Positions 33,694 through 43,990 of a stretch of DNA of 53,085 bases are shown here, one piece after another. The stretch covers positions 68,774 through 121,858 of the forward strand of contig MNCI01029688.1 of assembly GCA_015680685.1 (NCBI GenBank). Reading direction: 5' to 3'. Within the stretch, counting starts at the first letter, position 1; the number at the start of each line of letters is the position of its first letter. Made by a program: the position numbers and the translations under genes. This stretch comes from Gnetum montanum. Taxonomy: Eukaryota > Streptophyta > Gnetopsida > Gnetales > Gnetaceae. The notes beneath the pieces were generated by a model. That model had not been told where the DNA came from, ran no database searches, and saw only the letters and a list, made by a program, of their open reading frames with translations.

Positions 33694-34050
33694 ACCGAAG
33701 TCCCTGTTTACTACTTGAGCCATGCCTTAGTTTCCCACGAAAAGAAGTATAATGATGTGGAGAAGTCATGTTTAGCTTTAGTCTTTTCTCTAAGAAAATG
33801 GCGACATTACCTCTTCCGTAATCAAGTCTACATAATCTGTAAGGACAATGTACTGAGAGCTATAACAGGGAACATTTACGAAACGAGTCGAATAGCCCGG
33901 TGGAAAGCCATGATAGCCGAGTTTGACCTATACTATGTAGCGCAATCATCAGTCAAGGGTCAAGCCATAGCAGATCAAATGGCCACGTCACCAACACGTG
34001 ATCAAGCAACCATAGATCCAGAATTCCCAGATGAGAACATAAACACCATA
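33694..34050 (+). pseudogene. RNase H (first, Gypsy type) of element E
   Basis: Same frame as RT. It shows VYYLSHALVSHEKKYNDVEK, then RKWRHYLF and an ending RIARWKAMIAEFDL block typical of the Gypsy RNase H and its tether. It removes the RNA strand during cDNA synthesis. The only nonsense change is the TAA just before it. Confidence 0.8.
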
Positions 34051-34470
34051 GACACAGTGCCCCAAGATTATGATGCCATTCTAAACTTTGATGGAGCATC
34101 CACCTCTTGAGGAGGAAGTGCGGCCGCTGTCATCACCTATCCCTCTAGGGAGATCTGACCCTTTGCCTATCGTTTCAATTTTCACTGTACTAACAACATA
34201 GCAGAGTATGAAAGCCTCTTTAGAGGTCTCGCAGTAGCACTGGCTTTAGACATCACATGGCTTATAGTTAGAGGAGATTCAAAATTTGTCGTAAACCAAG
34301 TTACAGACATTTACACATGTAAAGCCCAACATTTACAACCATACTGTGACTTGGCAAAACGTTTAATGAGGTGATTCGAAAACATTGATGTGCAACACGT
34401 CTCTCGAAACGATAACACCATCGCAGACGTGTTGGCCACATTAGCGCTAAACATATCACCCGACATGTTC
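34051..34470 (+). pseudogene. Second RNase H (archaeal-like, Tat hallmark) of element E
   Basis: It begins ILNFDGASTS with the first catalytic Asp, continues GGSAAAVITYPS, then NNIAEYESLFRGL with the catalytic Glu, GDSKFVVNQV with the second Asp, and an ending RNDNTIADVLATLA. This order is that of the additional RNase H found in Tat-lineage Gypsy elements. Three TGA stops (34108, 34156, 34372) each fit CGA-to-TGA changes. Confidence 0.8.
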
Positions 34471-35806
34471 CATGCCTTGCCAAGCTTCGTAATCAACTGC
34501 GCTGAACAGATAACCAATACCTCCGACACATTGCCAATTGCATCTGTTAGTACAACACACGTGGTGGAATGGTATGATGACATAAAAGAATACCTTCTAC
34601 GTGGCGAGGCACCACGACATCTAACAAATGCGCAAAAGGACGCCGTACGAAAACGTTCCAGGCAATACACCTTAGTAGGGGACACATTGTGTCACAGATC
34701 CTACGAAGGTATATTGCTAACATGCGTCAGCAGTGCTGATGCCCAAATAGTTGTTGAACAAATACACGAGGGACTATGCGGAGGACACATTGCACCTAAA
34801 GCCATGGCAACGAAAATAAGACGATTAGGCTATTATTGGCCACATATGGAATATGACTGTCTCTCCAAGGTTAAAACATGCGACACTTGCCAAAAGCATA
34901 GTAACCTAATCCATGTTCCACCGAACGAGTTGCACATGGCACAGATCACGTGGCCCTTCCAAAAATGGGGTTTGGACCTCATTGGACCAATCACGCCCTT
35001 GTCTTCTGCCGGGCACAATTTCATCATAACCGGTACTGAATATTTCATGAAGTGGGTTGAGGCTGTTCCCCTCCAAAAGACCACATCTAAACACATGTGC
35101 AATTTCATCCTCAAAAACATAATAACCCGTTTTGGCATTCCCATGACAATCATCACTGACAACGGGCCGCAATTTAGCAGTGCCGAAACAAAAACTTTTT
35201 GCGACAGTCTAGGGATCAAACACTCGTTTTCCTCCCCTTACTATCCTCAGAGCAATGGGCAAGCAGAAGCAACAAATAAGACGATCATTACAATACTTAA
35301 GAAAATGCTAACCCAGAGCAAAAGGAAATGGCACGAGTAATTAGTGTACGCATTATGGGCATACCACACCACACACCGAACGTCAACAGGTAAAACGCCA
35401 TATAGTCTTGTTTACGATTCAGAAGCTGTCTTACCTTTAGAATTACAGGTACCATCATTAAGGATCACACTCTTCAGACTCCTTGACGATGAGCAAAACA
35501 ATAATCTACGTACCATTGACCTGGATTCGGCGGAAGAAGAACACGTACGCGCGCTCGACCAGATCGAATGGTATCAAAAGCAACAACGACAGTGACATCG
35601 GCATAACAACAACAAGCGCCCTATCCAAGAAGGCGACCTCATGCTCAAAGCTGTTCGAGAACATTTCGACAAATTCTCAGCCAACTGGGAAGGGCCTTAT
35701 ATGGTCATCAAAGCATTCGATAATGGTGCATTTAAGCTAGTTGACATGGAAGGGAATGAGTTTGCCAATTCGACAAATCATTTGTACCTAAAACTATTCT
35801 ACGTCT
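34471..35806 (+). pseudogene. Integrase of element E
   Basis: The HHCC zinc-binding domain is intact (H-EGLCGG-H, then CDTC at about 34885). The DDE core is intact: GLDLIGPI (first Asp), TDNGPQFSS (second Asp) and NGQAEATNK (Glu). The C-terminal domain (35640-35790) reads EGDLMLKAV and NWEGPYMVIKAF, the usual Gypsy GPF/Y module (here GPYMV). Nonsense changes are a TAA at 35338 and a TGA at 35593, both explainable as C-to-T. Ends at about 35806. It would join cDNA to chromosomal DNA in the nucleus. Confidence 0.9.
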
Positions 35807-37192
35807 GAATACAAGCTCAGGTACATGCACGTCCTAGAATTACGACTATAAACTGATACCATAGCTTGTCCTAGAATTATGACGGTAAACTAATACCACA
35901 GAACAGTCCTAGATTATGACTTAAAACTAATACCGCTGTGTCCGCAACGACGATAAACTAGCAGCCGTCCGGCATGACAGTAAGTTTCCACCGTCCTAAC
36001 CAATCGGGTCCGCTAAGACTATAAACTAGCTTGCCTCTCCATAGTCCGCTAAGACTAGAAACTAGCAATGTAACGTCTGTCACGACGCTAAACAGGCAAT
36101 GTCCAACAGGTTATGACATAAAACTAACCCATGATAGTCTGTCAAGACTATAAACTAGCAAGTTCACATCCGGCACATCACTCCGTTGCCATGCTCATTC
36201 ATCAGCTTCACTGCATCGCTCACCATCAATCACCATTATTAGTACTGCTGTCATCCACATATAGTGCCTACCATTCTTTAGCATCTCTGTGCCATCGGCT
36301 TCCGTGTAAGTCTAAGCACATTTGTTCGCTCATGGTTTTTCTTGCCTCCTTAGCGTTATGTTTGCAGGATGACACCCAGAAGTTTCGCACAAAGATGCAC
36401 TTCGCCGTGAGCAGCAAGGTAAGACAATGTTCGCAGCATACCTGGCAGGACTAAATCAAACCATTCATTAGTACATCCCCATTCATTGACAAAATTACTT
36501 ATCCATTCGCCCACGCATTTTACCCCGGCATCCCCTCGACACACCCAATACATCTAAAACATTGTACCACTGTAAAGCAGCTGCAACACGCAGCACAACA
36601 CCTGCGCATGAGTACAAAAGCAGAGCAAAAGTTTACGACACAAAAAAAAAATCGAGACCCCGGGCACTTCCCATATAAGTCCCAGGCGAGAAGGTAGTCG
36701 TCTCAAAACCTAGTACTCATGTCTAAAATGGTCAGAAGGCCTCTAGTTACATGGCTTTGGCTCCCCGCCAACAGGTTCCCTTGAACACTAAACATGGACC
36801 CTGTTCTTCCAAAGCATGTAACACATCCTCCCGTAGCTTTGGCCCCACCAACAGGATTCCCTTGAAAGCTAACCGAGGGCCCTGTTCCGCCAAAGGACGC
36901 ACATTGCATGTCTGAACTCCGAGTCTGCTAAAACATTGGCCATTGGCAAAGATCAGCATGCCGCATATCCAAACATCCCCTGTCCATGACACAATTCTTT
37001 GGGCAGTCACTAATCCCCGCGATCTCTATCCTCCCATTAGGTACAAATGTTACTTTCCCGATCCCATGTACTATTGAACACGGTGCGATGACGCCTCGTC
37101 AAGTGGCAGCGGGCAAAATCTTTATTAAGTTGCTTGTGGTGTTTTGCACTTCTTTGTCGACGCTTCTCGGGTCGATTCCTCCAAGCGTCAAC
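35807..37192 (+). repeat. 3' untranslated region of E with two kinds of tandem repeats
   Basis: 35815-36170 holds about ten degenerate 30-40 bp units with a GACTATAAACTA-type core, the same family as at 26760 and 32200. A second, unrelated pair of about 75-80 bp units lies at 36752-36832 and 36834-36905 (shared blocks CTTTGG, CCAACAGG, TTCCCTTGAA, CCCTGTTC). Hypervariable repeat-bearing 3' UTRs are known from other Tat elements. No gene seen. Confidence 0.65.
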
Positions 37193-37205
37193 AAAGAGGG
37201 GCCAA
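37193..37205 (+). other. Polypurine tract, element E
   Basis: AAAGAGGGGCCAA directly before the 3' LTR start TGAAACGCC. Confidence 0.7.
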
Positions 37206-38415
37206 TGAAACGCCACAAAAGTCGGAGCTTAGTACTTGCCTGGCACCAAGAAGGACCCTGGGACCCACGAACGACGCTGGCTGCGTGAGATTTCACACAT
37301 GCGGCAACCTTGGGGATCGCCACACTTGGTTTTTATCAAGTACATTGCGCCAGCGTATACGTCCAGCGTATACACCCAATTTCACATCTACAGCGTATAC
37401 GCCTGACCCCTACAGCGTATACGCCCAGCGTATACGCCTCACTCTACAGCGTATACGCCCAGCACATTGAAGCAAGTGGCCATCCCACCCGGTCACATGC
37501 GCTCGACAACAAAATCTCCAATGACAGCATAAAGATAACACCAAAGAGCAAGAATTGAAGCAAGTGGCCATCCTTCAGTGTATATGCCTTGCATCCGCCC
37601 AGCGTATACGCCCAGCATATACGCCTAGCCCTCAGCATCTTCAATCGCGTTCACGCACCCTTAGCACATCCCGCGTATATGCCCAGTGTATACGCTGACC
37701 TGATACGGCGTAGATGCCCAGAATATACGCCCAACACTTGTAATATTGTACATTTGTAAATTGTGTGCACCCGGTCAACGCGCCACGTGTCGCCCAACCC
37801 GAGTCTAGCGTAACAACCGGTATAAAAACCCCCATTTTTCACTTCAGAGAGGGGGGTTTTTGCAAAAATCTGGGAGCATACTAGAGAATATTTACGCTAC
37901 ACAAAAGAGATGAAACCCTCTTACGCTGGGAAGCCCTATACGTTGCAGATACAGACACTACACTCCACTCGCCCTGTAGACTAGCCGAGTCATCCCTGTA
38001 TACGCTGGGGCTTTTCGTCTGCCTTGTGTTCCCACACGACTGCGTTAGACCGGTGCACTATACTTTGACTCTGTAATACCATTGTTTACATTCACTGCAT
38101 AAGTTCTTTTACAGTTTTACGTCAATTTTTCCCACCCTTTATTTACGCCTGTTTATGCTCACGTTCCGTTTCTATCTGTTTCACGCTGTTTACGCTTAAT
38201 TCACGCTTGCCACAGTTTACGCATAACCCAGCGTATACCATTTGGCGTACGTGTGGGGAAATCCTTGTCTGATCCGCGTGCAGACCACCCAAGGTACTCT
38301 ACCTTCGTGCATTCTAGCTCGCCCTCAGGCGAAGGCAGGGTCTTCTGTACTCGTCCTGCGATCTCGCGGCCTCTATTTTCCTTCTAGCCGGAGACCGACA
38401 ATTTCAGGCGGTACA
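37206..38415 (+). repeat. 3' LTR of element E
   Basis: Starts TGAAACGCC and ends GGTACA, followed by TSD ACAAC. The palindrome block is shorter than in the 5' LTR, and a stretch around GAAGCAAGTGGCCATCC occurs twice (37466 and 37556). TATA at 37821-37828. Confidence 0.9.
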
Positions 38416-38868
38416 ACAACATTCTCAATCCTCTTTTGGTCTACCATTGTAAGATTAAAGTCTTACAAGATCACCAGCCACCATATGACACAAGGGCTCA
38501 TTTTTGACTTATTCATTAGGAAGCCAATTGCACTGTGGTCAGTGTGCACAAATACTTTATAGCCAAGCACATAGTGCTTGAACTTCTCTAGAGCATACAC
38601 CATTGCCATTAGTTCTTTTTCCATTGTGGAGTAATTTAGTTGTGCACCTACAATGCTTTGGCTTGCATAGTGAATATAATATGAACATTTTCAGTTGTCT
38701 AACTGCATAAGCACAGCTCTAAAGGTGTAGTTAGATGCATCCATCATGATGTGAAATGGTTTGAATTAGTTTGGTGCTCATAGAGTTGGAGTATCTATGA
38801 GCTTTTGCTTGAGGCTTTGGAACACATTTTTACATTCCTTGGTCTAGATGAATGAAGCATCTTTCTTT
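38416..38868 (-). pseudogene. RT thumb and RNase H (first part) of element B
   Basis: Read on the minus strand from 38868: KKDASFIWTKEC and MMDASNYTFRAVLMQL, then a TMEKELMAMVYALEKF block and VFVHTDHSA, the standard Gypsy RNase H order with catalytic residues in place. It ends at the E insertion; the rest (TDHLSRL) is at 20633. Several stops. Confidence 0.8.
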
Positions 38869-38873
38869 ATTAG

Positions 38874-40081
38874 TGTTGGCGATTGTTTGGGACACGACCG
38901 CTAATGAGTATCCTCGAACAGGATTTAGGTGCTTGCTGGTCTCTGGTAACACCAAGGTCCAGATACCTCCAAATAGACTCAATAGTTAATGGGAGTATGT
39001 GTGTGTGCTGTTGCGGTGTGCGGTTGTGAAAAAGGAAATGATTGCGTTGTGTGTAAATTATAAATGACTTATCATAAAGAGATTTAGCCAACTTTGCCAA
39101 GTACTGTGAGTTGTTGGGAGTTCCTATTTTTTTCAATTGCCTAGTCTACGTGGTTCTTATAATACCTACTTGTAACAAATAAAATTTTGTAAAAACATTT
39201 AAGCACAAATCTATGAATCTACTTCTAATTTTCCCTAGAGAAAGAGATAGTTCCACAAGAAAACTAGAAATAGAGAAAGATTCAATGGAAATAGACAAAA
39301 AATAAAGCGGATTTGTTTTAAGACCTCAAATATTTAAACAAGGTAAAATGACACAAGTAAACACTTCACAATAAAGCTATCAGAAATTCAATAACTATGA
39401 ATTTTTCAAACTTCCAAGGCTCAAATAAGCAATTTCTTCAAGACAATCCTACTACATTACCAAAAAAAATGCTGCGTAAACTATCACGTACGAGACTCCA
39501 TTTTGGCTAGATAATGGATGTCAACAATTGCATTCAATAGAACCTTCAAAAGACTTGACAATTTCTGATTGAAATACCATAGAGATTCACTTTAAAGATA
39601 AAAAGAAGCTATTCTGGTCCTATCAAAATACCAAAGATTTTCTANNNNNNNNNNNNNNNNNNNNCATTTTACAAGCAATCTTTCACAATGTGTGACTCCA
39701 AGTGTATCTGAAAGTGATAGCCTAAGTCTTTTTTCCTCCTTGACCCTTGAAGCCTTTTTATAGGGTTCAAAGGTAGGTAGGTAAGTTACAAAACATCTTG
39801 GGTGATTATAACCACCATGGAGACAAAAAGGCTATAGTTGACAAGTGGCCTTGGTGGTGGTTATAACCACCATTTCAATTGACAAGTGTTCAATTCACAT
39901 GGGACTTTGAACAATTGTTGCATAAATTCCATTTTTAAATCATAAAATATTTTATTGTTATTTACATCATAGTAGTAGAGATAATAACCATGGAGTTGAT
40001 GCATACATGGATGGGTTAATATATAAATATATATGTACACATATACAATCGAATGCATAAGTGGAGTTGCACTCTCACATT
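38874..40081. other. Left part of element D, no gene seen
   Basis: AT-rich, with short open frames only, and containing the 20-N gap at 39645-39664. A GT-rich stretch lies at 38998-39050. Near 39846-39900 a CATGTGAATTGAACACTTGTC-like reverse repeat of nearby sequence is suggestive, but I could not resolve an LTR boundary. Confidence 0.4.
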
Positions 40082-40294
40082 TTAATTTGTGGCACCCCGA
40101 ATGTATACAGTCCACTTATGGGAACGATATTCATCTGCCTTTTTCCCGAGCCAAAAGGATATTGTTCCATATACTCTAAGAAGAGTCATTTCAAAATTTT
40201 TAACTCGCTTTAGTTGGTTCTTTTTCTCATGGTCATCTGTAATCCTGACAGTCTTAGCACGCTGAATGTCTCCTCCAGCACCTTTCTTCCCCAT
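40082..40294 (-). pseudogene. YEATS-domain protein fragment (GAS41/TAF14-like)
   Basis: 71 codons on the minus strand starting MGKKGAGGDIQRAK. The second half contains VYGTISFWLGKKADEY and SHKWTVYIRGATN, closely matching the start of the YEATS domain of plant GAS41/TAF14 homologues, which read acylated histone tails in chromatin complexes. The frame meets a stop right after GATN, where the domain should continue with an acidic residue. No consensus splice donor is obvious there. Only the N-terminal part of the gene is present. It lies inside element D, so it is probably a captured copy. Confidence 0.7.
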
Positions 40295-40769
40295 GATAAA
40301 TTAGTAAACAGATACAGTCCAAGTCCAAGGTTCCTGAATTAGTTGAAGACCTCCTCGATTCGGAAACTAAATATTTTCCCAGTAGAATCCCTGGAATAAA
40401 ATGATGCTTATTTAATTATTTTTCGTTGGATTTTTATTGCAGAAATCTGTTGTAGGCCAAAGCATTAAGTGAAGATTTAGGAAGTGCGCCAGTAATTTTT
40501 CCATCTCTTGCAAACATTTGTCACAATTCTAAAGCATGTCCATTGAATATTTTCTAAGGCAATTGCAGACTAAAAACTTTTTACACAGTTATGTCAGGGC
40601 CGATTCCATCTTCAACACAAAGTGAGTATCATGTCATGCGAAGCATTGCTTGACGTTATGTAGTTTGTGCTATCCTTGAGAATTCTTTGTGCTTATAATA
40701 GCTCATGCTGAAAACCTATTGAAAACATGGTGAATCCTAGCTTGGATTTTTTTGTTTTTGCCATAGTCC

Positions 40770-41158
40770 ATGGATAGACATTCAAGAAGAAGGGATCCAA
40801 GCCCAGATCCAGGTCCTCCACCAATGACGTTGAAAATCAGAAACCTTGAAGACCAGTGCAGTTGTCAGGTTCTCAATGGCAGACATCTGCAGAGGTCCCT
40901 GTACATCATTTTCGTGACTTTGGCCAAGAATTTTTGGCTTCTGCACAAGCTCACCTTCACTCTAGATCCCCTACCTATGCATTTTCAGGTCCGTTGCGGT
41001 TGCATGTTGTAGCTGACGTACATAGACAACACCGTGCTAGTGCCACAGCCGCCCTCTCCGTCGGTGCCCATCGTCAGATTCCTGATCATGCCCAGCTTCA
41101 ATGTCGAGGATTCTGTTATCAAGGCCCATGTCTAAGCCATGACGGTGCCACTCACTGA
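40770..41158 (+). pseudogene. Unrecognised open segment in element D
   Basis: A start [18 protein letters not shown] opens a frame to 41012. An overlapping frame and a third one (about 41020-41155, with NTVLVPQPPSPSVPIVRF) also look protein-like, with balanced GC content unlike the surrounding DNA. They could be frameshifted parts of a single host exon. I do not recognise the protein. The higher GC content suggests captured coding sequence. Confidence 0.35.
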
Positions 41159-41509
41159 TTGATTTCTCATTTTTGCTACAAAGCATTCATTTTTGTGATC
41201 CTGCTGTGCTAATTTTGGAGGCTGAATCTATCGAGTCCAGTCCTTACGCTGCAGTTGATTGATTTTGTTTGGTTTTGCATGGAAAAAGATGGCTGTTCAT
41301 GGAAATTTTTGGGGCAGATTCACCCAGTTTTTTCACGGATTTTAGCTATAAAGGGTTATTGTATTAATTTACATCCGATTGCTTTTGTTGTAATTTTCCA
41401 GATTTCACCTGTTCGGAGATCTTTGAAATTTGCACGGCCAAACACGCATATGGTTCTACCGGTTGTTCCTGTTTTAGTGGTTTCTATCTTACTGTTCATA
41501 TTTTTAACT

Positions 41510-41811
41510 TCCTGGTGTGCAGAATCCACATTGAGATCCATGAGATTTAGCCAACAGTTCTTGGATAGGATAAAGCTTTTGTTGATTTCCTACATCCTCC
41601 ACAGTAATTACATGCATTCCCTCTACAGAGTACAATAGAGCCAAACTTGATGAATTAATTTCTGTTTCTCTGGATCATAATGAGACACAAGAATAGTGCA
41701 TTCTCCACAACCACCTTCTCCATAGCCAAGTTTTGTACCAGTGAGTCCTAAACTTGAAAATTTGCTGAGAAATGAACAACTGGAAGGCCCACTCTTGTTC
41801 CATCGTGCCAA
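41510..41811 (-). pseudogene. XDH: Xanthine dehydrogenase fragment, 2Fe-2S domain
   Basis: The minus strand reads [20 protein letters not shown] and [13 protein letters not shown], then after one frame change EGMHVITVED and KSHGSQCGFCTPG. This is the N-terminal iron-sulphur region of XDH, the cytosolic or peroxisomal molybdoenzyme of purine breakdown. The first cluster cysteine (GTKLGC) is Tyr here, and a short deletion breaks the frame before EGMHV. Sequence stops after CTPG without a clear donor. It is a dead fragment inside element D. Confidence 0.8.
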
Positions 41812-41837
41812 TTCTCATAGACATTTTCAAACATCTA

Positions 41838-42129
41838 AAGATAGAATTTGAAATGGAAAATCAATGTCAATGATTTCCTGAACTCAACCATGCCACCAGG
41901 AGCATCATTTTTATATCCAAACCTCTTGTTGCAGCACCTTGAAAGCATTCTCAAAAGTATCAAATGTCCATGGCTTCCCAAAAAGAAAATCTTGTGTCTT
42001 TGTTGCAGATAAAGTAACCAGGGCTACCCCACCATAAGCTAGAGAAATATCTACAATTGACACACCATTTGCTTTTGACTCTAGATAAACGCTCATGCCA
42101 ACATTTACAATTGCAATGTCATCATCCCT
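41838..42129 (-). pseudogene. XDH: Xanthine dehydrogenase fragment, end of FAD domain
   Basis: Reads RDDDIAIVNVGMSVYLE, LAYGGVALVTLSATKTQDFL, FENAFKVLQQEV and, after a one-base frame change, KNDAPGGMVEFRKSLTL. This matches plant XDH around the C-terminal part of the FAD-binding domain, some 400 residues after the 2Fe-2S region. On the minus strand it lies upstream of the 2Fe-2S fragment, so the two XDH pieces are in reversed order relative to the gene. Confidence 0.8.
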
Positions 42130-42320
42130 TGATTTTCAAAACATTCAATTCAACAACATGGGTAGCTGCAATAAGAACATTGTACTACATCCTCTTGAAT
42201 TTCATCTCTATTCTAACTTTGTGGTTAGTTAACTATTGTAGAATTCTTCAGACCTGAGCCATGGTTTCAATCGTCTCATATCTCTGTTCCATGAAATGGC
42301 CAAAATGTGCCAACAATTAG

Positions 42321-43560
42321 CTTAAACAATGATTTTGCAATCTTAAAGAAATTCTCGATGAATCATTAGTAGTAGCTAGTGTGTCAAGGGAATGACCAAA
42401 CATCTTTAATGATTTTTGGTTGATGAGTTATTCCTTGGATGACCCTTATCTTTTTAGGGTCTACCTTGATCCCTTCCTACGAAATTATGTGCCCCAATAC
42501 AATGAATTTTTGGACCATGAGATGGATCTTTTGCTAATTGAGCTACAATTTTATTTCCACACACCTTTTGAGTACTTGCTCAAGGTAGTCCAAGGCTTGC
42601 TCGAATGTAGGGCCATAAGTGGAGAAGTCTTCCATAAAGACTTCCACTCCACTAATGATTTGTTATTGAAAGATTCTTAAGACCAGGTGTTGGAAAGTGG
42701 TAGGAGCATTACATAGACCAAAAGACATCTTACGATATGCAAAGGTTCCCTAAGGACTCATGAATGTTATTTTGGCATGGTCTTTTAGTGTAATTTGGAT
42801 TTGGTTATAGCCACTGTAACCATCTAGAAAATTGTAATAGCAATGCCCAAATATGGTGTCCAACACGTAATCAATGAATGAAAATGGAAAATGATCTTTG
42901 AATGTTTCCATGTTTAATAGCTTGAAGTCGATAAAAACCTATCATTTTCCACCTCTCTTTGGATCATGAGTGGGTTGACCCACTCACTATCTACAATGGA
43001 ATAGATGGATTCCACCTTGAGGAGTTTGATATCCTCTTTGACAATTTGCTTTAATTTTGGGTTCAACAACTGTTGTGATTGCCTCCTTATCTTCATGGAT
43101 GAATTAGAGTAAATGCAATGTTGGCATATCCATGGATCAATTCCAGTTTGTTCAAGATATGACTAGGCAAAGGCTGTTGGTCGTCTATTGACCACTATCA
43201 ATAGTTTTGCTTTTTGCTCAAAAGCAAGTTTGGCATTAAGGATGGCTAGCTTGCCATTCTTCAGGAATGCATATTCCAGGCTAGCAAGTAGAGTTTTTAA
43301 CTCTATGGTCTCTTGTTTGAAATTCTAAGGGATATCCAACTCTTTCCAATTAGTATCATTGCTTTCATTATCAAAGAGTTGGTGATGAACTTTCTTTAGT
43401 TCATCCATGCCTATGACATAAGCGCATGTCAGGCTCTCAATAGGTTGTATGCACATTGTGCTACTTTTAGAATTAGTGGTCAACAACTGGATGCCCTCTT
43501 GTTTTGTGGCTACTCTTTATAGACACCTTTGAATATCTGCTTCATGTGCACGTTGCTTGC
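42321..43560 (-). pseudogene. Reverse transcriptase (first part) of element B
   Basis: The minus strand from about 43350 gives LKTLLASLEYAFLKNGK and LLNPKLKQIVKEDIKLL, then VDSEWVNPL. Near 42730-42600 it reads MSFGLCNAPTTFQ and VFMEDFSTYG, where Athila RTs have FMDDFSVYG (Asp to Glu in the catalytic pair). It then continues KFIVLGHIIS and IKVDPKKIRVI to about 42330 and is cut by element D at 42315. Many stops. Confidence 0.85.
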
Positions 43561-43642
43561 ATGTGAAAATAGATGCTCATTTCATTGACTAGAGTTTCTG
43601 TATGTAATTGCCCCTAGTATTGCTCTACATGATGCATGGAAC

Positions 43643-43990
43643 TCACTTCTTTTGAATTTTTCTGAATACATTTTCCTTAGATATTTCTAGCAAAAGATCT
43701 TTGATGCCCATTCTTGCATCAATAGTGCTTAGCCATGCCCTTCCCATAATGATTAGAAAGTCCACCTTATAGTTCTCAACCTTGATTACTAGGAAATCGG
43801 TAGGATAAGACCACCCATAGATAGTGATTACAATGTCTTCTACTAGTCCCAATGAAATAGTAATGGAATGATTTACCAATTCTAACTAGATACTACTTTT
43901 CTTGAGAGGTGGCAGGTTCTAGGAAGTATATGTCTCATGAGAAATCAACTTAACACTAGAACTTGAATCAAGAAGAGCTTTACATGGTTC
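43643..43990 (-). pseudogene. Protease of element B
   Basis: The minus strand shows ALLDSSSSVKLIS (Asp-Ser-Ser in place of Asp-Ser-Gly) near 43960 and then, from 43879, ISLGLVEDIVITIYGWSY and LIIMGRAWLSTIDA. This matches the proteases of A1 and C closely and ties the three elements together. Confidence 0.75.

Larger units (their letters stand above)
20634..38415 (+). mobile_element. Element E: 17.8-kb Tat/Ogre-like Ty3/Gypsy retrotransposon with antisense gene
   Basis: LTRs of 1219 and 1210 bp (20634-21852, 37206-38415) flanked by a perfect 5-bp TSD, ACAAC. Order on +: LTR, primer site, repeat-rich leader, gag, protease, repeat array, antisense spliced gene (- strand), repeat array, RT, RNase H, second RNase H, integrase, 1.4-kb 3' region with arrays, polypurine tract, LTR. 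The second RNase H after the first is a hallmark of the Tat lineage. E sits inside RNase H of element B. In the first 128 or so aligned LTR bases I count nine differences, all transitions, so E is old but younger than B. Confidence 0.9.
38874..42315. mobile_element. Element D: 3.4-kb insertion carrying host gene fragments
   Basis: The ends are TGTTGGC and GCCAACA, a perfect 7-bp terminal inverted repeat with TG/CA termini, flanked by identical ATTAG at 38869-38873 and 42316-42320. Removing D and one ATTAG restores the RT frame of element B. Inside are fragments of a YEATS-domain gene and of xanthine dehydrogenase, plus an unidentified open stretch. I find no clear LTR pair, primer site or transposase. 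TG/CA ends and a 5-bp duplication suggest an LTR-type element mobilised in trans. A 20-N assembly gap lies at 39645-39664. Confidence 0.7.

Noticed and set aside
36747-37010. An 87-codon minus-strand frame in the E 3' UTR with two similar halves.
   Set aside because: It reflects the 75-80 bp direct duplication; no conserved domain and no context for a gene.
41510-42129. A functional xanthine dehydrogenase gene.
   Set aside because: Only two short pieces, in reversed order, with frameshifts and a lost cluster cysteine.
38874-42315. Helitron or Pack-MULE as carrier of the host gene pieces.
   Set aside because: TG/CA ends with a 5-bp TSD do not fit Helitrons (no duplication, TC/CTRR ends) or Mutator (8-11 bp duplication).
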